From Liriodendron chinense (Eukaryota; Streptophyta; Magnoliopsida; Magnoliales; Magnoliaceae), in NCBI GenBank assembly GCA_003013855.2, contig PVNU02000873.1:1-64000 (forward strand): DNA of 64,000 nt. The letters are read 5' to 3'. The number at the start of each line of letters is the position of its first letter. The first letter of the stretch is position 1. Of this stretch, positions 24,025 through 37,612 are shown piece by piece. The notes beneath the pieces were generated by a model. The model was not told the origin of the DNA. It saw only the letters and a list, made by a program, of their open reading frames with translations, and did not search any database. Made by a program: the position numbers and the translations under genes.

Positions 24025-26074
24025 GATAAGTGCTTAATTTTGTATAATTAACTCTTATTAGTTAAAGTGTTATCATTAATTTCTTGGTTAATTATCCCTC
24101 ATTAGACAGATTTTCAATGTTCAGGTGATCAGGAAATGTTGCGCAAGATCTGAGCCAATTAGGGCACTTTAGGACCCAAAAGTGATCACGATCAAGTGTG
24201 TTTAGGGCCCTTAAGGAAATCAAGCCATGAGAATCGAAGGATGGACCATATTTTACGGTGGAGATAAAGATCTGAAGGTTGGAAGAACACATCACGACCA
24301 CGCATTTGGAAATTCAGGCTGTGCATTTTTGGATGGTCATCATTGGACGATCATACAAGTTTGTACGATCAAAATTGGATGTCCACATAAAGAGTGAACC
24401 GAACATCAAGCAACATGTGGAAACATTTCATCCCAACCGTTCAACTCGATCTCCAGCATACATACCTGCAACGAGAGACAACTGGATCAGTCTTCCATCA
24501 ACCAACGTCACCAGGCTGGAGTCGAATTCACCGTCCATCCATTCAGAGCTTCTACCAGCGGAAGAGATCGCATCCAAACCATGTCCACACCTACAAAGCA
24601 ATCAGAAAGATTTAAATCTCATGTGAGCAACAAGAAAGGAAGCCGAGCATCTCTACACATGTGTAATCAACACCCAGCAGGGCATCAGCCGTGGGCCCAC
24701 CTGAGCATCATCAGCATCCAGCCCTGGACGTCCCAAATCCAGCTGTCCATCACAGTGGCCAGCGCTGTGGACCCCACATGCCATCCACGTCTATCATCCA
24801 GCATGAGTGGATCATCATCTCCAATCCAGCACATGTGGATCCATCAGGACAGTGGAGATGTCTCCATTCCTAGCAGCTGTGAAGGCCACACACATCCACC
24901 GTCCATCCATCAATTGCTGATCACAGCAACAATCCCACACGTGCAGCATGTGCAACCGTCCAGCAAGTGGACCCACTTTGTACAGCAATCCGAGCCTTCA
25001 AGCAACTGATTCAGACCGGCCGTCCATCAAAGTTTGTGGCCCACCTCATCTCCTCAGTCTCCATCATGGAGGCCCACCATCATTCTCATGTACAAGGGTT
25101 GGACGTCTAAGCACGTGCACAACAGTGGAGCCCACCTTCATCAACAATCCATCTTCCAAGCCCACAATTCACACGTGCATCAGTAGCACCCGTCCATCTG
25201 CATTAGCGGCAATCCACCATCTTCAATATCCAACCATCCATCATAATAGCAGTGGACGTCCATTCAGCTTAACCAGCGTAGCCGTCCATCAAGTGGGCCA
25301 CCTTCTGATGTACATCAGTTCCAACGTCCAGCAGATCCACCACCGTCCACAACCAGCATCCAGCAATCATCAATGGCTGGATCATTGCAGTTGTCCAGCA
25401 CAGCAGTTCCATCATACGGGAGGCCAGCGAAGCATCACTCCATCCGTCAGCCATCCAGCGAGCAAAGCAGTAGACCGCATCTTCCATTCTAGCCATCCCT
25501 TGATCGACCACGAAGGAGATCCTCATCTTCATCATGTCCACCAAGTGGACTAATCTCTACCAATTCAACATCCATGGAGCCATCCATCACTTCCATCACA
25601 CGGCCCAGCTTCAAGTGATGAACCTCCAGCTCCAACGGATGGATCTCTTCTCCAGCACTCGTTACAACAGCTGGACCGTCCAATATTAAGCTGGGCTCAC
25701 CGTCCAACCGTCCCTTCAATCAGTGGACCCCACCTGTTGCACGTGCAGCTCATCATATCCCACCAGTGTTCTTCAACGTCCAGCATTGGACGTCCGTCCA
25801 GCTGATCTCCAAGTTCGGCCGTCCTTTCCAATCAGCGGCCGTCCATCCAGCATCCACCTCCAATAACACATGCAGCCTTCTTTCATCTCCACCATTCCAC
25901 CCTCAATTGTCGATCCAGCTGTTGATCATGCATCCAACCAACTCTACCATCAACTCCAACAGCCAGCCAATGGAGGAGTCCCACTTCACACGTACCAGCC
26001 ATGAAGGCCACCATCTCTCCTTCACACAAGTTGAAGTCCAGCAGCTCCCTAGCTAATGTGCAACCTAGAGAGGA

Positions 26075-26130
<56 letters not shown>

Positions 26131-27487
26131 CACACATGGTAAGGCTTGGAATTGCCACCTCACCAGTCCAAGCCCAAACCTAAAGAAAAGTTTGCTTTGG
26201 GCACTCCAAGCCTAACTCCTAACCCAAACCTAAAAAGTAAATTCACTGGCTTGGAAGTGCCACCTCATCATCCAAGCCTAACTCTATTCCCAAACCTAAA
26301 GAAAAGTTTGCTTTGGGCACTCCAAGCCTAACTCCATTCCCAAACCTAAAGAAACTTTTGGTTTAGGCTTGGAGTGCCACCTAGGCTTGGGAGCCTCTCA
26401 AAAGTCTATAAAAGGAGCTCAATCCCTTCTCATTCTCATCATCCCACAAATCAAAATCCTCTCTTCTTAGTTTTCTTTCTTTTTTATTTTCTTAGAGTAG
26501 TGCAGCTTTCTTTTGTAGAGAATTTAGTCCTTCATTGTAGCATGGTTGGCTAAACCTCTAGCTAAGGCTACAGGTGAAGCCTTTGAAGAAATTTGCAAGC
26601 TTTGGTTCTTTTGGTTCAACAGTTGTGCTTGAATGTTAGAGTTCTCTTTGGTTAATTGGTTCGGTTATCCACCTCGGCGGACGCTATTGTTGTGTATGCC
26701 CCTTGATCCATCGTCGACTTCGGGCACGTTGGATGCTTGGGATCCCTTACACATCAATTAGCTAGTTCATGATCGATAAAGTCCCTTGATTCATTGTCGA
26801 CTCCGGGCATGTTGATGCTTTGGATTCCCTATGGTCATCGAGCTAGTGCAGGTAAAGTCATCTCTCTGTAAAATCCCTTAAACCATTATAGACTCTAGGC
26901 ACATTGGATACTTTGGATTTCCTGTAATCAATAGACGAGATCTTAACGATTGGATTGGTCGATCAAAGCCTCCTATCTTGTAAGTATGCATTTGATCATA
27001 TGATTTGTGATCTTATTAGTTGACTTGTTGGTAAAGTTGTTAATATGTACAATTCCTTGATCCATTGTCGACTCCGGGCACAGTGGATGCTTGGAATTCC
27101 CTGCGATCAACTAATGAGTGCTTCATGGTCAAATTAATCGGTTCAGATCACCATCTTTTATAAAATATGCAAGTAGTTTAACCGTTTTATCTTCCGATTG
27201 GAACAGATCTTTATTCGATTCTAATTGAGTTATAGTTGGACCAATGAATCAAACCTTATGGATAAATCAAAGGTGGATCCCTAATGCCTTAGCCCCTTTT
27301 TCTATTTTTGTCTTTCACCACACACAATTTGCTCCACTCTTGTGGATAATTCAGATTTTATCTTCCGTACCTAAAATAATTCATCTAAGTGTTTTTAACC
27401 TCAATCCCTATGGATCGACCTCGGTCTCACTGAGTATTTTACTACTTCGCTACCTGCACTTGGGTGTGCAATCTTCAGATTTTATCA
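24024..27487 (+). repeat. 3' LTR of the LARD
   Basis: About 3464 bp, TGATAAGTGCTTAATTTTG ... CTTCAGATTTTATCA. It has the same block order as the 5' LTR, with the (CT)n tract at 26079-26127 and TATA box at 26405-26414. It is followed by GAAGA and the resumed copia frame. Confidence 0.9.
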
Positions 27488-27492
27488 GAAGA

Positions 27493-29191
27493 CTCCATAC
27501 TTCTTGTTGCACAAGAAGAAGCATGTGATCAACATGACGTGTGGTATCTCGACTCTGGTGCGAGTAACCACATATGTGGAAAGAATGAGCTATTCATGGA
27601 ACTGGTAGACGATGCTCGTGGCAACATGAGTCTAGGAGACTCATCAAAAGTTCCCGTGAAAGGTAAAGGAAAAGTTAAAATCTATCAGAAGAATGGTGTG
27701 CTAAATTTTATCTCCAATGTGTATTACATACCAAATATGAAAAGTAATATCCTCAGTATTGGCCAACTCCTTGAGAAGAGGTATGTCATACACACAAAAG
27801 ACTATTCTCTCTCTATAAGAGATGCACACAGGAGACTTGTGGCTCAAGTCCAAATGGCAAAGAATCGCATGTTTCTGCTCCAAATCAACACAAAAGTTGA
27901 GAGGTGTCTCTATGGAGTCATGAAGAGTGATTCATGGAGATGGCATCTTCGCTTTGAGCATCTCCAATTCAGCGGCTTAAAGCTATTGTCTTTATCAAGC
28001 ATGGAACAGGGCTTGCCTGTTATTGAAGCTCCAGAATATGTGTGTGAGGCGTGCACACTTGGAAAGCAACAAAGGAACTCCTTTCCAAGTGGAGTGTCCA
28101 AAAGAGCAAAGGAACCACTTCAATTGGTTCATACTGATATTTGTGGACCACTTGAAACACCCTCTCTTGGAGGTCATAAATATTTTATTACCTTCATTGA
28201 TGATTTCAGCAGAAGACGTTGGGTGTATTTCATCAATGAAAAATCTTCCGCTTTCTCTATCTTTAAAATTTTCAAAGCAAATGTTGAAGTTGAAAGCGGT
28301 TACAAAATTAAAGTACTCAGATCTGACAGAGGTGAAGAGTACACCTCAAATGCATTTCGAGATTATTGCAGGGAAAACATCAAGTAGCAACACACTACAG
28401 CCTACACGCCACAGCAGAATGGTATTCCAGAACGAAAGAATCGCACCATTCTCGACATGACAAGAACCATGTTAAAAGAGAAAGGCTAACCAAAGAGCTT
28501 CTGGGCAGAGGCAATTGCATGTACTTCCTACTTGCTCAATCGGTGTCCAACTAAGAGTGTCAAAAACATGACACCACAGGAGGCATGGAGTGGCCACAAA
28601 CCGAGCGTGGCGCACCTAAGGATCTTTGGGTGTGTCGCCTATGCTCAAGTTCCAGAAGCAAGAAGAAGGAAACTTGACGATCATGGCAAGAAAAGCATCT
28701 TCATCGGCTATAGTGAAGAATCTAAAGCCTACAACCTCTACAATCCACTAACCAATAAAGTAGTGGTAAGTAAATATGTGGTCTTTAGTGAGGAAGAAGC
28801 TTGGAAATGGAACGATGATGAATCAACCAAAGATATTCAAGTCGAAACAGAAGAACAGGAAGAAAGACATGACTGTCAAGAGCAAACACCCACAACACCT
28901 TCTTCAGTTGCATCATCAGTTTACAGAAGCCCTGAAAGTACTCCATCAAATCAAAATTCGACCAGCTCGTCCTCACCCATGGCACCCATCAAAATGAGAA
29001 GCTTAAGCGATATCTATGAGCAAACTGAAGAAGTTAATCTTTTCTGCCTGTATGCAGATCATGAGCCTCTGACGTTCCAGGAGGCCATAGAAGAAGAATG
29101 TTGGAGAATAACTATGAAAGAAGAAATTCATGCCATTGAAAAGAATGATACATGGGAGGTGACTATGCTTCCTAATGGCCAGAAAGCTATC
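27493..29191 (+). pseudogene. Ty1/copia protease-integrase region
   Basis: It continues the copia polyprotein after the LARD. The aspartic protease motif WYLDSGASNHICG is at about 27540-27580. The integrase zinc-binding part has WHLRFEHLQFSGLKLL and CEACTLGK. The catalytic core shows Asp in LVHTDICGP, Asp in RSDRGEEYTS and Glu in NGIPERKN. Downstream are the GKKSIFIGYSEESKAYNLYNP block and a Ser/Thr-rich linker, ending at TWEVTMLPNGQKA, the usual entry into copia RT. In-frame stops occur at 28387 and near 28487, so it is dead. The 30.5-kb Tat element interrupts it at 29197. Confidence 0.9.
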
Positions 29192-31210
29192 GGCGTTGTT
29201 AGAACTAGAAAATTGTTCTTGTCAGCAGTCTTTTTCCTGTGTTTCATTATTCTGGGGGGATTCTGAGTATAGAGACATTGATAGACAATCATAAGCAATC
29301 ACCAAGTCTATACAAGAGAGATATCGTAAGGCGAATTTTATTCCAGAGATTCTGAGATCTTTTAAATTCCAGGCTGTGATACTGGTCACGAGCCTTTAAT
29401 TACATCAACAGTTGATCACCCTTGATTGGAAGGCAAAAGACTAATCCGCCGGGGATTATGGTCTTGAGTTCATGGTCGTATAGACCTTTGTTTTCATGTT
29501 ATAAACTGAGCCACATTTCTTAGACAAGCCGGATGTCTATGTCCCATTTTCTTTCAGAATGTCCGGGTTAAGAGACTATCAGGATTCGAGTGGTGCAACT
29601 CTGGGCCCGCGCCTGTTACTGTGAACAGGTAATCGCTGGAATACACGAACCTCAAATGTTGGTAGGCATAACCCAAGGCTCGTGCCCGTATTTTTATGAC
29701 GGGTGACCTTAGGAAAGCACTCCGCAACGTTCTCGAACGAGGTTTTTAATCGAGTGGTGCAACTTTGTGCTGACACCTGTTACTGTGAATAGGTGACCGC
29801 TGGAATACACGAACATCGAAATGTTGGTCAGCATAACCTAAAGCCCCGCCTGTTATTAGGAAAGCAATCCACAGCTGTCTCATCAGCTCAACCGACGGAC
29901 CCGTTGTAGATGGGTAGGGTATCGATTGTCTTTTTCATGATGGCAATCCATAGCAGGATGTTTCAAGCTTAGTTAGAACTCTTTTGTTTGTGATTTCTCA
30001 TAGTAACCATAACCCCTTAGGTTTAGCCTCGGACCTTTATCCGGGGTGAATGGAGCTTTGTACAGCAAAGTAAATGTATTTCTTCTGGAGTCGGGCGACT
30101 CATCTTCGAGAACACTCTTTCTTCTGAGTATTTTCCAATGATCTATTTGAGATCAAATAGGCTTTATCGAGCCAAGATTTTTTGAGGGTTCAAATTGAAT
30201 AGGCTAGATCGATTGTTTCTAACGCCTGCAAATGGCTAAGTATCGGGTCCGATGGGTGCCCGTTCATGCCAATTTCTGATGAATGACGGGGATCGGTGCC
30301 CCATAAATGTTTAACTCGACTGTTGAATAGCTTGAGTGCTTTATCTTTGCCTCAGTGTCTTTAAGATCACGGTTGATTTCATTTGGCATTAGTTGATTTT
30401 CGGGCCAACAGGGCACTTCCCAAGGCTAAAAATGACTGAGTAGTGGACCTGTCTGTAGTCTAATCAGGGTATTCGGTGAATATTATCGATAACCATCTTT
30501 GAACGAGGGTGGATTATGTCCATGCGGATCATGGTTCGATCGCATTTCGATTTGCTTAGCATAAGTCGATTTTCGAGCTGACAGGGCATTTCCCAAGGCT
30601 GAAAACGACTAAGTAGTAGACCTGTTTGTAGTCTGACCAGGGAAATCGGTGAATATCATCGATGACCATCTTTGAACAAGGGTGGATTATGTCCACGAGG
30701 ATCACGGTACGATCGCGTTTCTATTTGCTTAGCATAGGTCAATTTTCGAGCTAACAGGGCACTTCCAGGGCTGAAAATGACCAAGTAGCGGGCTTGTCGA
30801 CCGCTTAATTAGGGTACTCGAGGGTCCTAAGATCGGATAACCTCATCGCAGTGTATGATTATAGTGTATCATGTCATGTAGAAGAAAAGTTTCCCTCTCG
30901 GGCTCGGTCCAATTCCGCTCGATTCTTCTCGATTTCGGCCGTTTTCGGCTCTTTCGGAGGGATTTCCGGAGCTGCCAAATTGGCTAAGTGTTGGTCATTT
31001 TAAATCAAAACACTGATTTGATCCATTTATCATTGACCATTGGAGAATTTGATCCGGGGGATGGATAGATCTCATCGAGATGCATCCGGTAGAAGCAGTT
31101 TGATCGAAATTCAATCCCGGACGAAAGCGGGCCGCATGACGGAAGGTCCACCTCTCCCATCAGCGTCCAGGTGCATGGGGTGTGTGTATGGGCGCATGTG
31201 GTGCTGCACC

Positions 31211-33116
31211 TGTTAGTGCACTTTTCTGTGGCATACTAGTGCACCGTGTTTGTCAATCACTTACGTCAGTGAGTCTAGTGTCGGTTGAGCCTAATGAAGA
31301 CGAAGACCGAAGACTCAGATGGCCCCGCTGCATCAAGGAAGAAGAATCAGGTAAAAGTGATGCCTTGGTGCCTTAACCTTGACCAAAACCCAACCCCTTT
31401 GCTTCTTTGATGACCTTGACCATGATTAGGAAACCTTTAGTCATCAAAGATTGGCCCTAGGTGTCCAAATAGTGCACCCAAACCTTGGCCAATGCAATGG
31501 GTTGTGAGAGAGGAGGGTCAGCGAACATTCAGGCTGAACCCAAGCCTGTCCGACCGGTCATGACCGGTCAGCTGGGCTGGGCCAACCGGTCAAGACCGGT
31601 CGGACAGTCCCTGTCCAGAATCCAGTGTGCAGGCCATTGAGGGCCGACCGGTCTTGACCGATCGGCTGGGCTGGCGACCGATCGGATAGACCCCCAAGTT
31701 GGACAGCAACCTCCCTGTCTTCACTGGCCTTTGGTCGACCGGTCGGGACCGGCTGGGACCGGTCGGAAGGAGCCGTTTTTGCCCATTTTATAACCGTTGG
31801 AGCTCATTTTTCCTATATAAGGAGCTCGATTTTTGGGCATATGTTAGAGGTTTTTGAGAGCCTATTCCTCACACTTGTTGTACATCATATAAGGCCTCAA
31901 AGAGGAGGGTTTCAAGTCATATCCCTTGTGTTTTAAACACAAGTGTGGGCGTTCAATTGTCATCTAGAGATGACTTGATTCCTCTCTCTAATCTAGAGGT
32001 GAGACACTATTCCATATAGGCATATCCTTTGTCCAAGACCTCTAGAAGACCCTCTAGGTGAATCTCCTAGTTAGAACAAGCTACATATCTCATGTAGGAG
32101 ATTCAACCATCCTCCTATCACCTTGGGCATCTCAAAGGCATCACATGCAAGGTGTTTGATCGAGTTAGCTGAGGCATTGGCGATGCAACGGCAACACGAT
32201 CGTGGGAGCAAGGGAACCTGATTGAAGCACGAGAGAGCGGAGATCAAGCAACCCAAACCGGCGCTAAACAAGGGGCTCATCCGACAAGTAAGGTTGTCCT
32301 TTTTGAGAGTCCATTTAGAGTTTGTTTGTCAAACTCAATCTAGGGACGTTAGCCGTTCCTTGGCCCGTTTGCCGGGCCTAAACTAAGTCTCCAAGGGGGA
32401 GCCTCCATCACGGGAGTGAACGTGAGTCGGGTTGAGAGTTAGCCTATGTCCAAAACTCTGTTTGGGTTGAGAGTTAGCCCTTTATCCAAAACTCAGGTCA
32501 TGGTTGAGAGGTGAACTGGTAAAACCTCCGTGTAAAGGTTGAGAGGTGAACCTCATTTAAAACCTCCGATAGTGAATGCCGGTGTGCTCAAAGGAGTTGA
32601 GTACTTGAACTGGGAGTGGAGTAGACCCAAAGTCGAACCACTATACATGCTTGTGTTTGTGATTAATTTGAGCACATTAATATCTTAGCATTGTTAGTTT
32701 AATTGTCTAATTATGAATGCTTGATAGGAATGTATGCTAGGCACTAATTAGGCACATCCACACACAAGATGTACTTTCACTAGCTGTGTAGACTTGAGCT
32801 TCTATTCTCATAAGTCTACATAGGTTGCATAGGTTAGGAGCTTGATTAGTTAAATCTTTTGATTGCCTTTGCATGCTTTAGACTAGGTTGTTTATTGCTT
32901 TATCATACGCTAGTCTTGTGATTGGACCCACTTAGGCTTGGAAGCCGAAGTGTTCTTGCTTACATAGTTTGATTTGTTGAATTATATAAGTAGGCAAAAA
33001 GAATTTCAAAAAAGGTCCTAATCACCCCCTCCTATAGGTTTAGCCATAATTCTAGTTGCTCTTACGCTTCCGCATGCATACGTGGGTGTCGTGTTAGACT
33101 ACCCGACGCAATTTCA
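31211..33116 (+). repeat. 5' LTR of the SIRE-like element
   Basis: 1906 bp, TGTTAGTGCACTTTTC ... GACGCAATTTCA. TATA box CTATATAA at 31813-31820, immediately after the ACCGGT palindrome cluster. Confidence 0.9.
31552..31770. repeat. ACCGGTC-N2-GACCGGT palindrome cluster
   Basis: About five double units of CCGACCGGTC-NN-GACCGGTCGG, some reduced by one arm, interspersed with CTGTCCAGAATCCAG-type spacer, ending about 45 bp before the TATA box. Confidence 0.85.
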
Positions 33117-34215
33117 ATTGGTATCAGAGCGGGTTTCTCTTCAAGGATGTAACTGTCTAGAGTAAGATCCGGTACCGGAGCACTAGCATCATGTCTAACA
33201 AAAAAGGAGAATCTATGTTGCCTCATGTTAAACTATAAGTAAAATGATTAGTTGAGGTCAACAATAACTAGGGTAGGAACTATTGTCATATCCCCAATCA
33301 AACATTGCTCTCCAACTTGGAATGAACCTAAGGGAGAAAATCTAGGATAGATGAATTCCCTCCCAACAAGCATGTTGGGTCCTATTTATCATACCCAAGG
33401 GGGTTGTGATCTAGGTTAGGTGACCTTAGGAGACCATATTGAGCTCAAATGAATATCTGAGGATCAAGCCTCATTTTGAGCAAATTGATGAACTTGAGGA
33501 ATTTAGCCTCTTTGGATCTATAGGAAAATCTGAGGATTTCAGCCTCATGTTTGTACTTATGGGAAAATCAGAGGATTCAAGCCTCACTAGCCCAAATTCG
33601 ATAGTTTAGCCTTACTTAAATTTGTACATTTGCTTGCTAGACTATCATCCTGCTTAGATTAGCTAATCATCTTGAGTTTTATGCTTCATTATTTGCTAAT
33701 CTTTGCTTTGTATTGGTCTTGATATACCAATAGGGGAGGTTGGTTGATTGGGCTATAAGCCCTTTGTGCTTTTATTGCAAATGTATATCCTTGACCAATG
33801 TTGCATGATTAACTATGCCTAGATAGTTACATTTCTTGTTAATCATGTTCCTTAGCATGCTCCATGTATTTATGATTCATGCACCCTATACTCCCCATGT
33901 TAGCATGTGCTTATAGTTATAATTGCGACATTCTATCTACTCTTACCTTAACCTTATTGGTATATCATTAAGGGGGAGAGAATAGTTTGTCAATTGCTAA
34001 CAAAAAGGGGGAGAAAGATCAAATCCCACCAAAACTAGTTTGCTATGTTTTGTGATGCAGGGATTGACAGGTTATGGGGGAGCAATCTGAAGTGGAGCAG
34101 CTTAGATTAGGCATGTCAAGAGTCCTGTATTTAATGCTTTATCAATGTAATATCTTGAACATGTATTTTGTTTTGGTAGGTTAGGTTTTTGTAAGTAATT
34201 GACAAAGGGGGAGAT
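33117..34215 (+). other. Interior of the SIRE-like element: primer site, gag start, polypurine tract
   Basis: TGGTATCAGAGC at 33119-33130 is the initiator-Met-tRNA primer site. An ATG at 33191 sits in the context ACTAGCATCATGTCTAAC, identical to the gag start at 63292, but a stop follows after about 16 codons. The remainder is non-coding. AAAGGGGGAGAT at 34205-34215 is the polypurine tract. Confidence 0.8.
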
Positions 34216-36112
34216 TGTTAGTACATTTTTCTGTGGCATACTAGTGCACCGTGTTTGTCAATCACTTACGTCAGTGAGTCTAGTGTCGGTTGAGCCTAAT
34301 GAAGACGAAGACCGAAGACTCAGATGGCCCCGCTGCATCAAGGAAGAAGAATCAGGTAAAAGTGATGCCTTGGTGCCTTAACCTTGACCAAAACCCAACC
34401 CCTTTGCTTCTTTGATGACCTTGACCATGATTAGGAAACCTTTAGTCATCAAAGATTGGCCCTAGGTGTCCAAATAGTGCACCCAAACCGTGGCCAATGC
34501 GATGGGTTGTGAGAGAGGAGGGTCAGCGAACATTCAGGCTGAACCCAGGCCTGTCCGACCGGTCACGACCGGTCGGCTGGGCTGGGCCGACCGGTCAAGA
34601 CCGGTCGGACAGTCTCTGTCCAGAATCCAGTGTGCAGGCCATTGAGGGCCGATCGGTCTTGACCGGTCGGCTGGGCTGGTCCGACCGGTCGCGACCGGTC
34701 GGACAGACCCCCAAGTTGGATAGCAACCTCCCTGTCTTCACTGGCCTTTGACCGACCGGTCGGAAGGAGCCGTTTTTGCCCGTTTTATGACCGTTGGAGC
34801 TCATTTTTCCTATATAAGGAGCTCGGTTTTTGGGCATATGTTAAAGGTTTTTGAGAGCTTATTCCTCACACCTGTTGTACATCATATAAGGCCTCAAAGA
34901 GGAGGGTTTCAAGTCATATCCCTTGTGTTTTAAACACAAGTGTGGGCATTCAATTGCAATCTAGAGATGACTTGATTCCTCTCTCTAATCTAGAGGTGAG
35001 ACACTATTTCATATAAGCATATCCTTGTCCAAGACCTCTAGAAGACCCTCTAGGTGAATCTCCTAGTTAGAACAAGCTACATATCCCATGTAGGAGATTC
35101 AACCATCCTCCTATCACCTTGGGCATCTCAAAGGCATCACATGCAAGGTGTTTGATCGAGTTAGCTGAGGCATTGGCAACGCAACGACAACACGATCGTG
35201 GGAGCAAGGGAAGTTGATTGAAGCATGGGAGAGCGGAGATCAAGCAACCCAAACCAGCGCTAAACAAGGGGCTCATCCAACAAGTAAGGTTGTCCTTTTT
35301 TAGAGTCCATTTAGAGTTTGTTTGTCAAACTCAATCTAGGGATGTTAGCCGTTCCTTGGCCCGTTTGCCGGGCCTAAACTAAGTCTCCAAGGGGGAGCCT
35401 TCATGACGGGAGTGAACGTGAGTCGGGTTGAGAGTTAGCCTATGTCCAAAACTCCGTTTGGGTTGAAAGTTAGCCCTTTGTCCAAAACTCCTGTCATGGT
35501 TGAGACGTGAACTGGTAAAACCTCCGTGTAAAGGTTGAGAGGTGAACCTCATTTAAAACCTCCGATAGTGAATGCCGGTGTGCTCAAAGGAGTTGAGTAC
35601 TTGAACCGGGAGTGGAGTAGACCCAAAGTCGAACCACTATACATGCTTGTGTTTGTGATTGATTTGAGCACATTAATATCTTAGCATTGTTAGTTTAATT
35701 GTCTAATTATGAATGCTTGATAGGAATGTATGCTAGGCACTAATTAGGCACATCCACACACAAGATGTACTTTCACTAGTTGTGTAGACTTGAGCTTCCA
35801 TTCTCATAAGTCTACATAGGTTGCATAGGTTAGGAGCTTGATTAGTTAAATCTTTTAATTGCCTTTGCATGCTTTAGACTAGGTTGTTTATTGCTTTATC
35901 ATATGCTAGTCTTGTGATTGGACCCACTTAGGCTTGGAAGCCGAAGTGTTCTTGTTTACATAGTTTGATTTGTTGAATTATATAAGTAGGCGAAAAGAAT
36001 TTCAAAAAAGGTCCTAATCACTCCCTCCTATAGGTTTAGCCATAATTCTAGTTGCTCTTACGCTTCCGCACGCATACGTGGGTGTAGTGTTAGACTACCC
36101 GACGCAATTTCA
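34216..36112 (+). repeat. 3' LTR of the SIRE-like element
   Basis: 1897 bp, nearly identical to 31211-33116. TATA box TATATAAGG near 34811. The palindrome cluster at 34555-34770 has one unit fewer than the 5' LTR. Confidence 0.9.
34555..34770. repeat. ACCGGT palindrome cluster, second LTR
   Basis: The full double unit at 34587-34608 is a near-perfect palindrome. One more appears with GATCGG in place of GACCGG. The cluster differs in length from that of the 5' LTR of the same element. Confidence 0.85.
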
Positions 36113-36117
36113 GCACC

Positions 36118-36770
36118 AGCTGGTAGGCGCATGTTGTTGGTAGGTGGGCGCATGTGCCCATCTCCCAGGCGCATGTGCCCTTTTCTTATGAAAAAATGAA
36201 GGGGAAGCAAAGTCTCGGGCGCATGTCTCACAGCACATGCGCCTGGGTTTAAATAGTGGGCGCATGTCCCTCCAGCACTTGGTGATTTTCGAGTTTTCCT
36301 AGTGAGAAATAGCAAGCGCATGCGTTGGGAAGGCTGGCGGATGTGGGGAAAAGCCGGTGCATGTGGCCCAACACTTAAAAAATTTCAGAATTTTTCTGTG
36401 CACTTGGGATTCCGGCTAGGAAATCCCTTTCCGGCAAGGGATTCCGGCGACGGAATCCACTCCGGCCAAGGCATCCGGCAAGGGATAACGGAGCGGGCGC
36501 ATGTACCTCTTACGTCGCTTTGAGGTCAGAAGAAGATGATTTCGTCCTGATGAATGAAGTGACCCTGCTATTTATAAGGGTGTAATCGGGTTTGGGTCTA
36601 ACCCGACGCATGTGCTGGGAATGCCGGGCACATGTGCTAGGAAAAAGCCGGGCGCATGTCTTTTTCCGGCGCATTTCTGGCGCTTTTCGAAAAAGTGTTC
36701 AAATCGATTCCTTTCGTACATAGGGTGTGGGCGCATGTGGTGGAAATTCGGGCGCATGTATTTACCGGCG
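36118..36770. repeat. GGGCGCATGTG motif cluster in the Tat LTR
   Basis: More than 15 copies of GGCGCATGTG or its complement lie scattered on both sides of the minus-strand TATA box (TATTTATAAG on plus, 36569-36578). The counterpart cluster is at 58295-58985 in the other LTR. Confidence 0.8.
36569..36578 (-). promoter_or_regulatory. Tat LTR TATA box
   Basis: The minus strand reads CTTATAAATAGCAGGG. The equivalent in the 5' LTR near 58768 reads CTATAAATAACAGGG. The position within the LTR fits a promoter. Confidence 0.6.
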
Positions 36771-37452
36771 CTTTTCCCACTACTTAGCCAAATTTCAGGA
36801 TTTCAGCACTTAGAAAATTTCAGGATTTTAGGCTCCGATGGGAGACCTCTAAAGGACAGCTACCTTTTCTGGACATGCACTCACTGTCGCCAAGCCACTT
36901 CTAGGCTAGGATGAACCTCCTGAATAAACGGGACGGGGTGTGGAAGTCCCGATGTTGCAAATTTTGGTACTTCCTAATTTGGACCCTCCGAGTCGGCTTG
37001 TTGTATAGGAATGTTGTTCCAAGGAGCGCGCACATAGAAATACGCATTACAAGGACTTCAAACTTGTTATTTAAGGGTTTTGGGGCGCTCTAGATCATTT
37101 GGCGGTGGTGTGGATGTCTGGTTCGACTCTAAAATGGTAGCTGTAGGCTTACAGACCCCTTTTGATCAGCTCCGGGCATGGATGAAACGCATTTTGAGGT
37201 GCGTAGGTAAAGATATGCACTGCATGACTTCGAAACTTGCATGTTAAGGGTTTTAGGACGTTCTGGACCATTTCAAAGTAATCCGCATGTCCAGTTATAC
37301 TCCAAAATATTGTTTACAGATTTTCATCACTATTGAGTGATTAGGGTTGCACGGGTGTTTCCCGGGCTTTTTCGGTCTCAAAATTGATTCAAATCATTGT
37401 CGATGGACTACGGGATGTTGTTTTACAATGGGTGCAAATTTGAGCCCCAACA

Positions 37453-37466
37453 AGTGCCCCCCAGTG
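37453..37466 (-). promoter_or_regulatory. Polypurine tract of the Tat element
   Basis: The minus strand reads ACTGGGGGGCACT immediately before the LTR start TGTTGGGG. Confidence 0.6.
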
Positions 37467-37612
37467 TGCTGCGCTGGATGCTTACATCATGCTAGTGCAG
37501 TGCACCGGTCCATTAGGCTCAAGTATAAATAGTTGACTCACTGAGTCATTCTAACATTTTTTCGAGTCAGAAAATCTAATTTTCCCAAGGTGAGAGAGCT
37601 CATCCTTAGGGT

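Larger units (their letters stand above)
17738..27487 (+). mobile_element. Non-autonomous Athila-related LTR element (LARD), TSD GAAGA
   Basis: Two 3.45-kb LTRs (17738-21182, 24024-27487) enclose a 2.8-kb interior with a tRNA-Asp-type primer site, two short leader/pol-derived frames and a G-rich tract before the 3' LTR, but no protease, RT or integrase. GAAGA occurs at 17733-17737 and 27488-27492. Removing the element plus one copy restores the copia reading frame. The left LTR lacks the first ~14 bases seen in the right LTR (TGATAAGTGCTTAA). It must have moved with enzymes from an autonomous Athila partner. Confidence 0.9.
31211..36112 (+). mobile_element. Non-autonomous SIRE-like copia element, TSD GCACC
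   Basis: 4902 bp: LTR 31211-33116, interior 33117-34215 (1099 bp), LTR 34216-36112. GCACC lies at 31206-31210 and 36113-36117. The primer site is of initiator-Met type, and the interior carries no enzyme domain. The LTR family is shared with 61078-63217, whose element keeps gag, so that family is the probable autonomous partner. The two LTRs look very similar, suggesting recent insertion. Confidence 0.9.
29197..37452 (-). repeat. 3' LTR of the Tat element, split by a 4.9-kb insertion
   Basis: Pieces 29197-31210 and 36118-37452 together match the 3381-bp LTR at 56289-59669. Internal repeats: a ~164-bp duplication at 29588-29910, and about 2.3 units of 173 bp at 30390-30800 (units begin near 30407, 30580, 30753). 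Confidence 0.9.

Noticed and set aside
32071..32280. 69-residue minus-strand frame present in both LTRs of the SIRE-like element (also 35067-35276)
   Set aside because: Its conservation is explained by LTR identity; no domain, and it is antisense in an LTR.
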